Source: a virus. Taken from it: DNA of 32,005 bases. Positions 16,855 through 24,503 of the stretch are shown here, one piece after another. The first letter of the stretch is position 1; each line of letters opens with the position of its first letter. Position numbers and translations under genes: made by a program. The DNA lies in IMG/VR virus record IMGVR_UViG_3300045886_000087, positions 1 through 32,005 of that record; one strand, written 5' to 3'. Below the pieces are notes generated by a model. That model saw nothing but the letters and a program-made list of their open reading frames with translations, did no database searches and was not told where the DNA came from.

Positions 16855-17381
16855 TCGCCCCGCGTGATGCGGCTTGGGCGGCGAAGGTCTGGCCCCGGTG
16901 CCTCGAGGGCCTCGACCCTGTCGCCACCTACGGCCCCGAGGTCTTCGACACCGACACGCACCCGGGCGATCGCTACTGGGCCATCGTGGACGCGGACGGC
17001 GCCGAGCTGGGGATGGCCTGGGCCAACCGCTACGAGAACGCCCACATGTGGAGCTACGGCCTGGCCTACTTCCCCGAGTACCGGGGGCGCGCCCTGGGCC
17101 AGGGCTACGAGGTATCGGCGGCGATCACGCGCGAGCTGTTCGCGCTGCCCGCGACGTCGGCGCTGGTGACGCTCGTGTACACGAGCAACCCGGCGGCCAT
17201 GCGCTACAACGGCCTGGTGCGCGAGGGCGACACCTGGGTGTGGCATGGCCGCCCGCACCGTCGGGTCGTCGGGCATATCGTCGACGCGGCCGGGCCGGGG
17301 ATCGACCTGTGGATCTTTCAGACGACGCGGCCGGCCTGGGCTGCGACGCAGCGACCGGTGACGCCGTGGGAGACACCGTAG
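16851..17381 (+). CDS. GNAT-family N-acetyltransferase
   Basis: 176 residues, ATG 16851 in an ATGA overlap with the desaturase. It has the canonical acetyl-CoA binding motif: strand AYFPEYRGRALGQG (residues 72-85, R-G-x-x-L-G-x-G type loop) followed by a helix. Later VTLVYTSNPAAMRYNGLVRE (106-125) is the typical N-x-x-A-x-x-x-x-x-x-x-G motif B region. A central strand ELGMAWANRYE precedes motif A. It should transfer an acetyl (or acyl) group from CoA to an amine; the substrate is unknown. It is the last gene of the coupled cassette and ends in TAG, 65 nt before a strong hairpin. Confidence 0.78.
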   Translation: MIAPRDAAWAAKVWPRCLEGLDPVATYGPEVFDTDTHPGDRYWAIVDADGAELGMAWANRYENAHMWSYGLAYFPEYRGRALGQGYEVSAAITRELFALPATSALVTLVYTSNPAAMRYNGLVREGDTWVWHGRPHRRVVGHIVDAAGPGIDLWIFQTTRPAWAATQRPVTPWETP

Positions 17382-17446
17382 CGAGCCGCTAACAGACAAA
17401 CCGAGCCCACCGGGCGGCGTCATGAACCGCCTGGGGCGTGAAGCCG

Positions 17447-17493
17447 AGACAGAGGGGCCCCTCACCGTACGGGGTGGGCGGGCCCCTTTGTCT
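17447..17493 (+). terminator. Strong hairpin, probable transcription terminator
   Basis: A 14-bp stem pairs AGACAGAGGGGCCC (17447-17460) with GGGCCCCTTTGTCT (17480-17493), with one G-U pair and a 19-nt loop that can itself form CACC/GGTG. The 3' arm is T-rich (CCCCTTTGTCTTT), so it can act as an intrinsic terminator rightward. It lies in the only sizeable gap of the late region (17382-17526), which is otherwise free of genes. Confidence 0.6.
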
Positions 17494-17526
17494 TTGGGGA
17501 CGGACTGAAGGGAAGGGGGGCAGGCC

Positions 17527-19560
17527 ATGATCATCGAGATTCCGCCGACGACGAACGAGCGGCCATCTACCCCGATCGCCGCAGTCGTTGATGTCCAGCC
17601 GGGGCGCGTCCACAACCCCGTCGTGCCGCTCCCCGTCCGTGACGCGCCGCCGTTGAACGGCAACCCGGACGGCCGTCTCTGGGGCCGGTGGATCTCGCGC
17701 CAGCCCAACGGCCCCGGCACGCCGCTGTACGACGGCATGCCCGTCCTCGAGCAGATGGACGACGGCTCCTGGCAGGTGCGGCGCAATTACAACAAGAGCG
17801 GCGACACCAGCGAGCTCGCGGCGCAGCGCATCCCCACCAAGCAGGAGTGGGGCGGGGGCCGGTGCGACGCCATGTTCGTCGGCGACGACACGGTGATCGG
17901 CATACCCGACACCGAGGGCAACAACACCTGGATGGGGATTAACCCCGGCGGGGCGATGAAGCACTACGCGACGCACCCGCTGCACTCGGGCGTCATCCCG
18001 ATCTGCGGGCTGTTCGTCCCGAAGGACGCGGTGATCCGCCCGAGCGGGGCGAGCAAGGTCCTGCTCGGCACCTTCGACCGGCCCTTCCTGAATCCGAATG
18101 ACCTGTGCATCGACGAGGATATTCTGCCTGCCCCGCCGGGGACGCCGGGCGCGACCTTCACCCAGACGGTGGCGTTCGTCGCGGACACGGGCACGCCGTC
18201 GAAGTCCACGGGGCGAATCGCCAAGGTGCGCCACGTTGAGCGCGGGCGGGTCGAAGTCACGACCTTCTTCGACCTAACCGGGAAACTTCCGTACTGCATC
18301 GCGCGCTGGCCCACGGGCGAGTCGCTCGTGGGCTGCCGGGCGACGGGCGAGCTGCTCGTCGTCAACAAGCAGGGGACCGCCGCGACGGTGCTGGCCAGCG
18401 GGTTCAACGAGCCCACGCGGATGCGGCGCTGCTCCGACGAGTCGGTCCTGATCGTGGAGTGGAACGGGCGAAAGATCTGGCGCGTCTTCCCCGACGGCAC
18501 GAAGACCGACACGGGGCAGAAGGTCACGGCCAAGAGCGGGCTGATCGCGGATACCTGGTTCGACCTCTACGTCGATCGGTACGGTGCGCAGGGGCCGGTG
18601 GACGACTACCTCGCCATCCAGTACGGGACGAGTCGGAACATCCAGCGACGCGGGCTGACGGACGGGTTCTCCTCGTGGCTCTCGACCGGGAGTTACTCGA
18701 TCCGGCAGGGTCTGCTCAAGTACATCCAGGAGATCGACTTCCACTACGGGTGGACCTTCACGGGCGCCCCACGTCGGTCGCTCTTCTTCTCGAACGGCGA
18801 TGCCGGAACGTCAGGCGTCAACGAGCTCTACTTCGGCACGCCCGCCGAGATCGCCGGCTTCGACAAGTTCAACGCCACGCTCTACAAGCGTGGGGCGACC
18901 GTCTGGCATCACGGCACGACCCCGGAGACGGGCGTCCTCCGGTCCTCCGGCAAGCTGCACATGGGCAACTACGGGCAGGCGTTCGTGGTGGGGTACACCT
19001 TCGAGCAGATCACCCGGAAGACGCTCCACGAGATCGCCGAGTGGTTGCGGGCGGGGATGGGGACGACGGTCCCGCGTCCCGAGATCACCGACGCCGACGT
19101 GGAAGCGTTCGCCTACTTCGCCGCCTGCCAGACCGCCGTGCCGCAGGAGAAGTCGAGCCTAGATCCGGCGGTGATCCTCGAGGCGGGCGACCCGCTGCCC
19201 CCACCGGACACGACGGGACCCGTGATCACGGCGGTGACGGGCTGGCCCGAGGCGCCGATCAATCCAGGCGAGACGGTCAAGCTGACGGTGCTGGCGGAGG
19301 ACCCGAGCGGCGTGCAGGACGTCACTATCTTCATTGACGGCATCGAGCACGAGACGGACATCGCGGCGCCCTGGTCGGTGACCTTCAGCCGGGATCTGCC
19401 GGACGACTACGCCGTGACCATCCGGGCCCGCGACACCAAGGGCAACCCGACCATCACGGCGCCCCGGACCATCGTCGTCGAGCTGCCCCCGCCGCCGCCG
19501 CAACCGGACGTGACCCTCATCCTCCGGGCCGGGTTGACGCACGAGGTGAAGCAGGCATGA
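17527..19560 (+). CDS. Large beta-propeller-like virion/surface protein with C-terminal Ig-like domain
   Basis: 677 residues; ATG 17527 has an AGGGGGG ribosome site. The body (about 60-440) has repeated four-strand blades of the NHL/SMP-30 kind (YCIARWPTGESLVGCRATGE, FNEPTRMRRCSDESVLIVEW, then KIWRVFPDGTKTD). A middle region (450-560) is followed by a clear Ig-like domain (about 575-655): INPGETVKLTVLAEDPSGVQ, then VTIFIDGIEHETDIAAPWSV and YAVTIRARDTKGN. A PPPPPPQP linker leads to LILRAGLTHEV. It has no signal peptide. Position in the late region suggests a fibre or receptor-binding protein; a cargo enzyme is not excluded. Its TGA overlaps the next ATG by 4 nt. Confidence 0.5.
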   Translation: MIIEIPPTTNERPSTPIAAVVDVQPGRVHNPVVPLPVRDAPPLNGNPDGRLWGRWISRQPNGPGTPLYDGMPVLEQMDDGSWQVRRNYNKSGDTSELAAQRIPTKQEWGGGRCDAMFVGDDTVIGIPDTEGNNTWMGINPGGAMKHYATHPLHSGVIPICGLFVPKDAVIRPSGASKVLLGTFDRPFLNPNDLCIDEDILPAPPGTPGATFTQTVAFVADTGTPSKSTGRIAKVRHVERGRVEVTTFFDLTGKLPYCIARWPTGESLVGCRATGELLVVNKQGTAATVLASGFNEPTRMRRCSDESVLIVEWNGRKIWRVFPDGTKTDTGQKVTAKSGLIADTWFDLYVDRYGAQGPVDDYLAIQYGTSRNIQRRGLTDGFSSWLSTGSYSIRQGLLKYIQEIDFHYGWTFTGAPRRSLFFSNGDAGTSGVNELYFGTPAEIAGFDKFNATLYKRGATVWHHGTTPETGVLRSSGKLHMGNYGQAFVVGYTFEQITRKTLHEIAEWLRAGMGTTVPRPEITDADVEAFAYFAACQTAVPQEKSSLDPAVILEAGDPLPPPDTTGPVITAVTGWPEAPINPGETVKLTVLAEDPSGVQDVTIFIDGIEHETDIAAPWSVTFSRDLPDDYAVTIRARDTKGNPTITAPRTIVVELPPPPPQPDVTLILRAGLTHEVKQA

Positions 19561-20876
19561 GCGAGATCCGAATCCGCTGGGTCGCGCTCCTGCTGATGGC
19601 GGTCCTCATTCTGCTCCTGATCGCGCTGTCCATCGTCAACGCCTGGGCGGCCTGGGAAGTGGTCCCGTGCACGACGCCAACCCGGACCGTGCATCAGCCG
19701 TACTTGACGGGCAACAACAGTCTGGCCAAGGGCACGGCAGGGGCGGGCGTCACCGTGGCCCCGCGCCCGGTGACGTTCAATAATTGCGAGTTCGTCTTCC
19801 GCTCCTACTCCGGAGCATGGATCGTGGATGGCCAGTACCTCGCCATCGGCGGCGGCCATGCCGGGCACCCGGGCAACGACGTGGACCGCTTCGACCTGGC
19901 CGCAGGGGCGTGGCAGCCGCTCGCGTACCCGTCCGAAGCGCCCGAGCCCTACACCCTCGTCAACGGCGTCTGGACCGCGAACGGGCTCTGGCGCTGCATG
20001 AAGGGCGGCGGGGCCGGGTGCGGGGGCGTGAGCCCGACGGGCCGGCCGTTCACGGGGCACATGTACCGGCTCTGCGCCCCGGCGCTGTCCACGTCGAGCC
20101 CTTCGGGGCTGCTCGCCTGCGTCCTGGGATCGGGAACGTGGACCTTCGATGCGGGCTCAGGAGAATGGGTGCAGCACGCCGGGCGGGACCGCTACAAGAA
20201 CGAGCCGGCCTGCGGCGCGGCCTGCGGCGTCCTCTACGATCCGCTGACGCACGCGCTGTGGGTCTTCGCCAGTGACACGCAGAACGCCCTCTCCCGCGCG
20301 ATCTACCGCTACGCCTTCCCGGTCATGGACTACGACCGGGTGCGGAGCTGGCCGGTGGTGTCCGGGTGGGGGTGGGGCTCGAAACTCATCTCGGCGTTCC
20401 GTGTGGACCTGACGCGCGAAGCCGTGCTGATCACGAGCCCGACCGGCGGCACGCTCCCTGCCGTCCCGTATCGGATCTGGCGCATGGCGCTCGATCACCC
20501 CGCGGCGCCGATTGAGTGGGACGACTCCATCCTGCCCGGCGATCCCGTCTATGAGGAGCTGAAGGGGAGCGACGGCAAGTGGGCGCGCCGCTGCGACGTG
20601 CGGCAGACGACGGGCGAGCTCTGGTGCTGGCAGGGGCAGACGTTCACCCATCCGGCACTGGGCGCGGTGACGCCGGGCTGGTGGGTGCAGGACCCGCAGA
20701 CACGGGAATGGACGAAGGTCCCCTGTAGCGGGCTCTGCCCGAGCGTGGACTGGTGGACGGTGGCGTGGGACGCGGCGACGGATACCTTCATCGCCACCGA
20801 CGGGCTCACGCTCTACTGCGGGGTGTCGGCGGCCTCCTGCGGCGGACGCGCGCGCCTGGTGAGGTACCGGCCCTAA
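19557..20876 (+). CDS. Kelch-like beta-propeller protein with N-terminal signal/anchor
   Basis: 439 residues. Residues 9-31 (VALLLMAVLILLLIALSIV and on) form a hydrophobic signal or membrane anchor followed by Ala-Trp-Ala, a possible signal peptidase site. The rest has kelch-like blades: YLAIGGGHAGHPGNDVDRFD with AGAWQPLAYP, TWTFDAGSGEWVQH, GVLYDPLTHALWVFAS and WVQDPQTREWTKVPC. It contains more than a dozen Cys, several close together (ACGAACG, GLCPS), which fits disulfides outside the cytoplasm. Ordinary virion proteins lack signal peptides, so this may be exported to the envelope or surface of the infected cell. Start ATG overlaps the upstream stop; its TAA overlaps the next ATG. Confidence 0.5.
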   Translation: MSEIRIRWVALLLMAVLILLLIALSIVNAWAAWEVVPCTTPTRTVHQPYLTGNNSLAKGTAGAGVTVAPRPVTFNNCEFVFRSYSGAWIVDGQYLAIGGGHAGHPGNDVDRFDLAAGAWQPLAYPSEAPEPYTLVNGVWTANGLWRCMKGGGAGCGGVSPTGRPFTGHMYRLCAPALSTSSPSGLLACVLGSGTWTFDAGSGEWVQHAGRDRYKNEPACGAACGVLYDPLTHALWVFASDTQNALSRAIYRYAFPVMDYDRVRSWPVVSGWGWGSKLISAFRVDLTREAVLITSPTGGTLPAVPYRIWRMALDHPAAPIEWDDSILPGDPVYEELKGSDGKWARRCDVRQTTGELWCWQGQTFTHPALGAVTPGWWVQDPQTREWTKVPCSGLCPSVDWWTVAWDAATDTFIATDGLTLYCGVSAASCGGRARLVRYRP

Positions 20877-21604
20877 TGGCGCTTCCGACCGTTCAAGGGG
20901 TCGCCAACGGGCAGGGGAACACTGCCGCCGCCACCGTCTCCTGGCCAGCGAGCCACCAGGCCGATGACATTGGCTTGCTGTTTCTTGAAACGGACGACGG
21001 CGAGGCCGCCGGGGTCGCCTCCCCCTCCGGGTGGGTGGAGGTGACGGACTCGCCGCAGGACAGCGGGGCGAACGGCGGGAACACTGGCACACGCCTCACG
21101 GTCTTCTGGAAGCGGGCCACGTCAGGGGCCGAGGGCGATGTCACGACGACCGACGCGGGGAATCATACCTACGCGCGGATCATCTCGTTCCGGGGGTGCG
21201 AAACCAGTGGCAACCCGTGGGACGTGACGGCAGGAGACAACGCGAACAGCGCGTCCTCCGGCTCGATCCCTGGCGACACCACCACCGTCGCGGACTGCCT
21301 GATCGTCGCGGCCATCTCGCGCGGCACGGACACGGCGAGCGCCGCGTTCTCCAATTGGGCCAACGGGGACCTGGCCAACGTCGCCGAGATCGCCGACGCG
21401 GGGACCGCCCAGGGCAGCGGGGGCGGGGTCGGCGTCGCGACCGGGGAGAAGGCCTCGGCCGGGACGTTCGGCGCCACGACCGTGACCCTCGCGGCGACGT
21501 CCGGGCAGGGCCGAATCATGATTGCGCTGAAGCCGCCGCAGGCCGCAGCGGGCGGCGGTATCGTCTTCGACCCGAACCCATTTCACCACCTGCTCGTGAG
21601 ATAG
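20876..21604 (+). CDS. Free-standing paralogue of the hub insert domain
   Basis: 242 residues from ATG 20876 (TAATG overlap). Residues 30-221 align along their whole length with residues 137-331 of the hub protein at 9811: shared blocks are the WKR turn, G-N/D-H-T-x-A-x-I-x-x-FRGC-x-x-SGNPWDV, GSIPG-x-T-x-TVA-x-CL, and VATGE followed by GATTVTLA and IALKP. The N-terminus is a short strand region; the C-terminus (GGGIVFDPNPFHHLLVR) is unique. It is a beta-rich virion-type domain of unknown function, perhaps a ligand-binding module. It follows the kelch-like gene and precedes the next gene in the same frame, separated by TAG. Confidence 0.6.
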   Translation: MALPTVQGVANGQGNTAAATVSWPASHQADDIGLLFLETDDGEAAGVASPSGWVEVTDSPQDSGANGGNTGTRLTVFWKRATSGAEGDVTTTDAGNHTYARIISFRGCETSGNPWDVTAGDNANSASSGSIPGDTTTVADCLIVAAISRGTDTASAAFSNWANGDLANVAEIADAGTAQGSGGGVGVATGEKASAGTFGATTVTLAATSGQGRIMIALKPPQAAAGGGIVFDPNPFHHLLVR

Positions 21605-21616
21605 GAGATCCCCACC

Positions 21617-22087
21617 ATGGGCCGCATGTATAACTTGCCGCTCGCGCGCACGGCGGTCACCGCCGCCGTGGACCTGGTCGAGATCCTCACCGCGTCCTCG
21701 CATATCTGCGTGATCCACGGCATCGAGCTCACGCAGTCCACCGAGGTTAAGGACGCCGAGGAGGAGATGCTCCAGCTCGCCTGGAAGTCCGGCCAGACGA
21801 CCGGCGGCTCGGGCGGCGGGACTAGCATCACCCCGATCCCGATCCTCATCGGCGACGCAGCGCACGGCATGACCGTCGAGGCGTTCAACACGACCAAGGC
21901 GAGCGCGGGGACCATCGTCACCCACAAGGTCTGGGACTGGAACGTGCGCGTGCCGTTCCTGTACGTCTTCACGCCCGAGACGCGGCTCGTGATCCCGCCG
22001 TCCACCCGCGCGACGCTCGAGCTCGTCAGCGCGCCGGCCGACTCGGTCACCATCGGCGGCCAGATCGTGCTGGAGATCATCGGCTAG
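21617..22087 (+). CDS. Probable small virion protein
   Basis: 156 residues; ATG 21617 follows a TAGGAG ribosome site. Beta-strand pattern with aromatic strands (YNLPLARTAVTAAVDLVEIL, HICVIHGIELTQSTEV, WDWNVRVPFLYVFTPETRLV, VTIGGQIVLEII) and a Gly/Ser-rich loop (TTGGSGGGTS). This is what a jelly-roll-type decoration or tail protein looks like; proteins of this plan are common among phage virion genes. No exact family assigned. Confidence 0.5.
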   Translation: MGRMYNLPLARTAVTAAVDLVEILTASSHICVIHGIELTQSTEVKDAEEEMLQLAWKSGQTTGGSGGGTSITPIPILIGDAAHGMTVEAFNTTKASAGTIVTHKVWDWNVRVPFLYVFTPETRLVIPPSTRATLELVSAPADSVTIGGQIVLEIIG

Positions 22088-22090
22088 GCC

Positions 22091-23005
22091 ATGCCCGGCG
22101 TCTTCCGGCATTCCTGGCTGCCCCCGCCTCGGCCGGCGGCCCTCGCCACGCTCACGAAGCCGGCGGCGGGGGCGTTCAGCATCACGGCGGAGGCGGGCAG
22201 CTACACCGTCAGCGGCACGGCGGCCGGCCTGCGAGATGATCGCCGGATCGCCGCCAATGCTGGGGCCTACACCATCACTGGCGCGGCCGCGTCGCTCCTC
22301 TTCGCTCGGAAGGTCCAGGCCGTGGCCGGCACCTATACGATCAGCGGCCAAGCCGCCACGCTCCGCGTGGGGCGGCGCGTCGTCGCGAACGCTGGCAGTT
22401 ACACCATCACGGGCTCGGCGGCGACGCTCACGGCGACGCGCCGACTGCTCGCGGCCGTCGGGAGCTACACCCTCACCGGCACCGCCGCAACCCTCATCCA
22501 CGACACGGCCGGGGCGATCACCCTCGTGGCCGACGCGGGCGTGTACACCGTGACGGGGGCGGCCGCCACGCTCCGCGCGGGGCGGGCGGTGGTCGCCAAT
22601 GCCGGCGCCTACACGGTCACCGGTGCGGCCGCGACCCTCCGGGCGGCCCGGCGCCTCAGTGCCGTCGCGGGCGGCTACACCATTTCGGGAACCGCCGCGG
22701 GGCTCGCGGCGGGCCGCCGAGTCAGTGCCGTGAGTGGCGCCTACACAATCACGGGCACCGCGGCCACGCTGCGCCCCGTCCGGCGGCTCACCGCAGTGCC
22801 CGGTGCCTACGTCATCACGGGTGCCCTGGCCGAGCTCATCTACAGCGCGGTCGGCCCGGCCCCGATTCTCGTCCTCTTCACTGACGAAGCGTCCCGCGTT
22901 CCTGAATGCACCCTCGAGACGTTCTCCATTCCCGGGCATGACCCCGAGACCTTCACCGTCCCGGCCTACGACGCCGAGACATTTGCCCTCTCAGGGGCGC
23001 CATAA
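22091..23005 (+). CDS. Ten-repeat beta-solenoid-like surface protein
   Basis: 304 residues, starting 3 nt after the upstream TAG and in the same frame. Residues 33-255 are ten tandem repeats, nine of 21-22 residues and one (the fifth) of 26, with consensus A-x-A-G-x-Y-T-I-T-G-x-A-A-T-L-x-x-x-R-R. The Gly, Tyr and Thr positions are nearly invariant. The C-terminus (about 275-304) carries three 10-residue repeats of E-T-F-x-x-P-x-x-D type. Repeats with a single Y-T-I-T-G strand per turn suggest a stacked beta-solenoid or fibre shaft; this is inference. No signal peptide. The gene ends in TAA with the next ribosome site (AGGAGGG) directly behind. Confidence 0.55.
   Translation: MPGVFRHSWLPPPRPAALATLTKPAAGAFSITAEAGSYTVSGTAAGLRDDRRIAANAGAYTITGAAASLLFARKVQAVAGTYTISGQAATLRVGRRVVANAGSYTITGSAATLTATRRLLAAVGSYTLTGTAATLIHDTAGAITLVADAGVYTVTGAAATLRAGRAVVANAGAYTVTGAAATLRAARRLSAVAGGYTISGTAAGLAAGRRVSAVSGAYTITGTAATLRPVRRLTAVPGAYVITGALAELIYSAVGPAPILVLFTDEASRVPECTLETFSIPGHDPETFTVPAYDAETFALSGAP
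22187..22855 (+). repeat. In-gene tandem array, ten units of about 66 bp
   Basis: The unit encodes 22 residues; units begin at residues 33, 55, 77, 99, 121, 147, 169, 191, 213 and 235 of the 22091-23005 protein. The fifth unit carries four extra residues. Protein identity between units is high while third-codon positions differ, so the array is old or kept by selection rather than freshly duplicated. Confidence 0.85.
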
Positions 23006-23017
23006 GGAGGGCCAGCC

Positions 23018-23446
23018 ATGGCCGCGTATAACAAGTTCCAGGACTTCGTCGAGCAGCTCGTCCTCGCCAAGCACGACCTGGGCGCCAGCGGTCATGTGCT
23101 CAAGGTCTACCTGACGGATGCCACGCCGAGCGCCTCCGCCGATGCTGTCAAGGCCGACCTGGCGGAGTTCGGCCAGTCGGGGAGCGGCTACACCGTCGGC
23201 GGGCAGGACGTGCAGAACACCGTGTCGGAGACGACGGGCACGGTCACCATCGGGGCGACGGACGTGGTATGGACCGCCTCCGCCGACTGGACGGGGAACC
23301 CGTTCCGCTACGTCGTGCTCTATAACGACACGCAGACCACGCCCGCGGACCCGCTCATCGCTTGGTGGGACTACGGTTCGAGCATCACGCTCCTCAATAC
23401 CGAGACGTTCACCGTGGACTTCACGAACCTGTTCACCCTGGCCTAG
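23018..23446 (+). CDS. Small virion-associated protein (common phage MAxYNKFQDFVEQL type)
   Basis: 142 residues with a strong ribosome site (AAGGAGGG before ATG). It opens MAAYNKFQDFVEQLVLAKHD and continues with LGASGHVLKVYLTDATPSAS, a start shared by many small phage virion proteins that follow fibre genes. Residues 75-142 are beta strands (TVTIGATDVVWTASADWTG, YVVLYNDTQTTPADPLIAWW). Probably a structural or decoration protein; the family role is not established to my knowledge. Confidence 0.6.
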   Translation: MAAYNKFQDFVEQLVLAKHDLGASGHVLKVYLTDATPSASADAVKADLAEFGQSGSGYTVGGQDVQNTVSETTGTVTIGATDVVWTASADWTGNPFRYVVLYNDTQTTPADPLIAWWDYGSSITLLNTETFTVDFTNLFTLA

Positions 23447-23448
23447 CG

Positions 23449-23685
23449 ATGGATCAGCCGATCACCGTCCGGTCGGTCGCCACCGGGGCCGAGACCATCG
23501 CCCCGGCGGCCCTCTGGCTTCAGTGTCTCCTCGAGATGCTGCCTCCGCAGCAGCTCGGGGAGCTGGTGAGGCGTGTCGAGTCCATCCGTGACGCGGGCCT
23601 CGTGCAGCCTCCGGGGCCGCGGCACTACCACATGACGGCAGAGCCCGGGCACTACGGGCTCCGGGGCCGCGCGATCGGAGGCTAG
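23449..23685 (+). CDS. Small protein of unknown function
   Basis: 78 residues; ATG 23449 is 2 nt after the previous TAG. An amphipathic helix (LWLQCLLEMLPPQQLGELVR) is followed by RVESIRDAGLVQPPGPRHYH and a Gly/His-rich end. Its last codons contain the ribosome site (GGAGG) for the next gene. No recognised family; probably part of the virion or tail-tip set by position. Confidence 0.5.
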   Translation: MDQPITVRSVATGAETIAPAALWLQCLLEMLPPQQLGELVRRVESIRDAGLVQPPGPRHYHMTAEPGHYGLRGRAIGG

Positions 23686-23688
23686 ACC

Positions 23689-24069
23689 ATGGCCACGAGA
23701 ACCATCTCACCCGTCGAGGTGCCGGAGCGGACCAGCTTCCGCTACACGGCCACCCTGACCAAGGAGGACGGCACCCCGCTCACCGCCGCGCAGCTCACCA
23801 CCCTGACCCTGACGCTCTACGCCATGGACGCGACGTTAACGATCATCAACAGCGTCAGCGATCAGAACATCCTGAACGCGGACCGCGGCACCGTGGACGC
23901 CAACGGGCTCCTCACCATCATCCTCACGCCCGCCGACAACCAGGTGCTCAACTCGACCCTCACCGTCGAGTACCACATCATGCTCATCGAGGCGACCTAC
24001 GCCAGTGGCGCCAAGGCGTCACGGCACGAGGTGCGGCTGGCCGTCCGGAATTTGGGCTTGGTGCCGTAG
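23689..24069 (+). CDS. Small beta-sandwich (baseplate/fibre-like) protein
   Basis: 126 residues; ATG 23689 has GGAGG 8 nt upstream. Reads as one Ig-like or BppU N-terminal-like beta sandwich: SFRYTATLTKEDGTPLTAAQ, LTTLTLTLYAMDATLTIINS, VDANGLLTIILTPADNQVL and VEYHIMLIEATYASG. Such domains anchor accessory proteins to baseplates, an inference here. Its TAG directly touches the next ATG, in the same frame and with no ribosome site for that gene. Confidence 0.5.
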   Translation: MATRTISPVEVPERTSFRYTATLTKEDGTPLTAAQLTTLTLTLYAMDATLTIINSVSDQNILNADRGTVDANGLLTIILTPADNQVLNSTLTVEYHIMLIEATYASGAKASRHEVRLAVRNLGLVP

Positions 24070-24498
24070 ATGCCCGACTCCGTGCGTCGGCGCGGCGGAG
24101 ACGATGACACGGACGCATGGCGCGCGCGGCGCCTGCACTCCCTCAGCCAGGAGGAGATCGAGCACTTCGTGTCTCAAGTGAAGGGCGGGAACGGGACCGG
24201 CTCGGCGCTGAGCATCTCCTGGGGGAACAAATCGCTGGCCGCGAAGGGGGCCGCGGCGATCACCGCGATCATGTTCGTGAGCATCGTGTCCGCGATCCTC
24301 TACGCCGGCTTCCGCGTCGAGGGCGCCATCAACCGGGTCGAGCAGGCCGCGAAGACCGACCACGACGCCATCCGCAAGAGCCAGGACCGCCTCTCGTGCA
24401 TGGTCGCCCTCAGCCCCGACGAGCGGACCACGTTCCGGAACGAGTACCGGCCGGGGGCCTGGAATCGCTGGTGCGGCTGGATGGACAACGAGCACTAG
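24070..24498 (+). CDS. Single-span membrane protein, lysis-region
   Basis: 142 residues. The first ~55 residues are soluble and charged (RRRGGDDDTDAWRARRLHSL). One membrane span follows at about 57-82 (AAAITAIMFVSIVSAILYAG core), then a helix with charged residues (AINRVEQAAKTDHDAIRKSQ) and a C-terminal part with two Cys. Topology N-in, C-out is suggested by the basic N-terminus. It lies directly before the endolysin, so an antiholin, pinholin-like or spanin-like role is possible but not shown. ATG follows the upstream TAG with no gap. Confidence 0.5.
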   Translation: MPDSVRRRGGDDDTDAWRARRLHSLSQEEIEHFVSQVKGGNGTGSALSISWGNKSLAAKGAAAITAIMFVSIVSAILYAGFRVEGAINRVEQAAKTDHDAIRKSQDRLSCMVALSPDERTTFRNEYRPGAWNRWCGWMDNEH

Positions 24499-24503
24499 CG
24501 GCC

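Noticed and set aside
22187-22855. Possible CRISPR array
   Set aside because: Units of about 66 bp are continuous coding repeats with no distinct spacers and no cas genes.
21122-22939. Long minus-strand open frame opposite the repeat protein
   Set aside because: It mirrors the plus-strand repeats; the plus frame has regular protein repeats and good ribosome sites.
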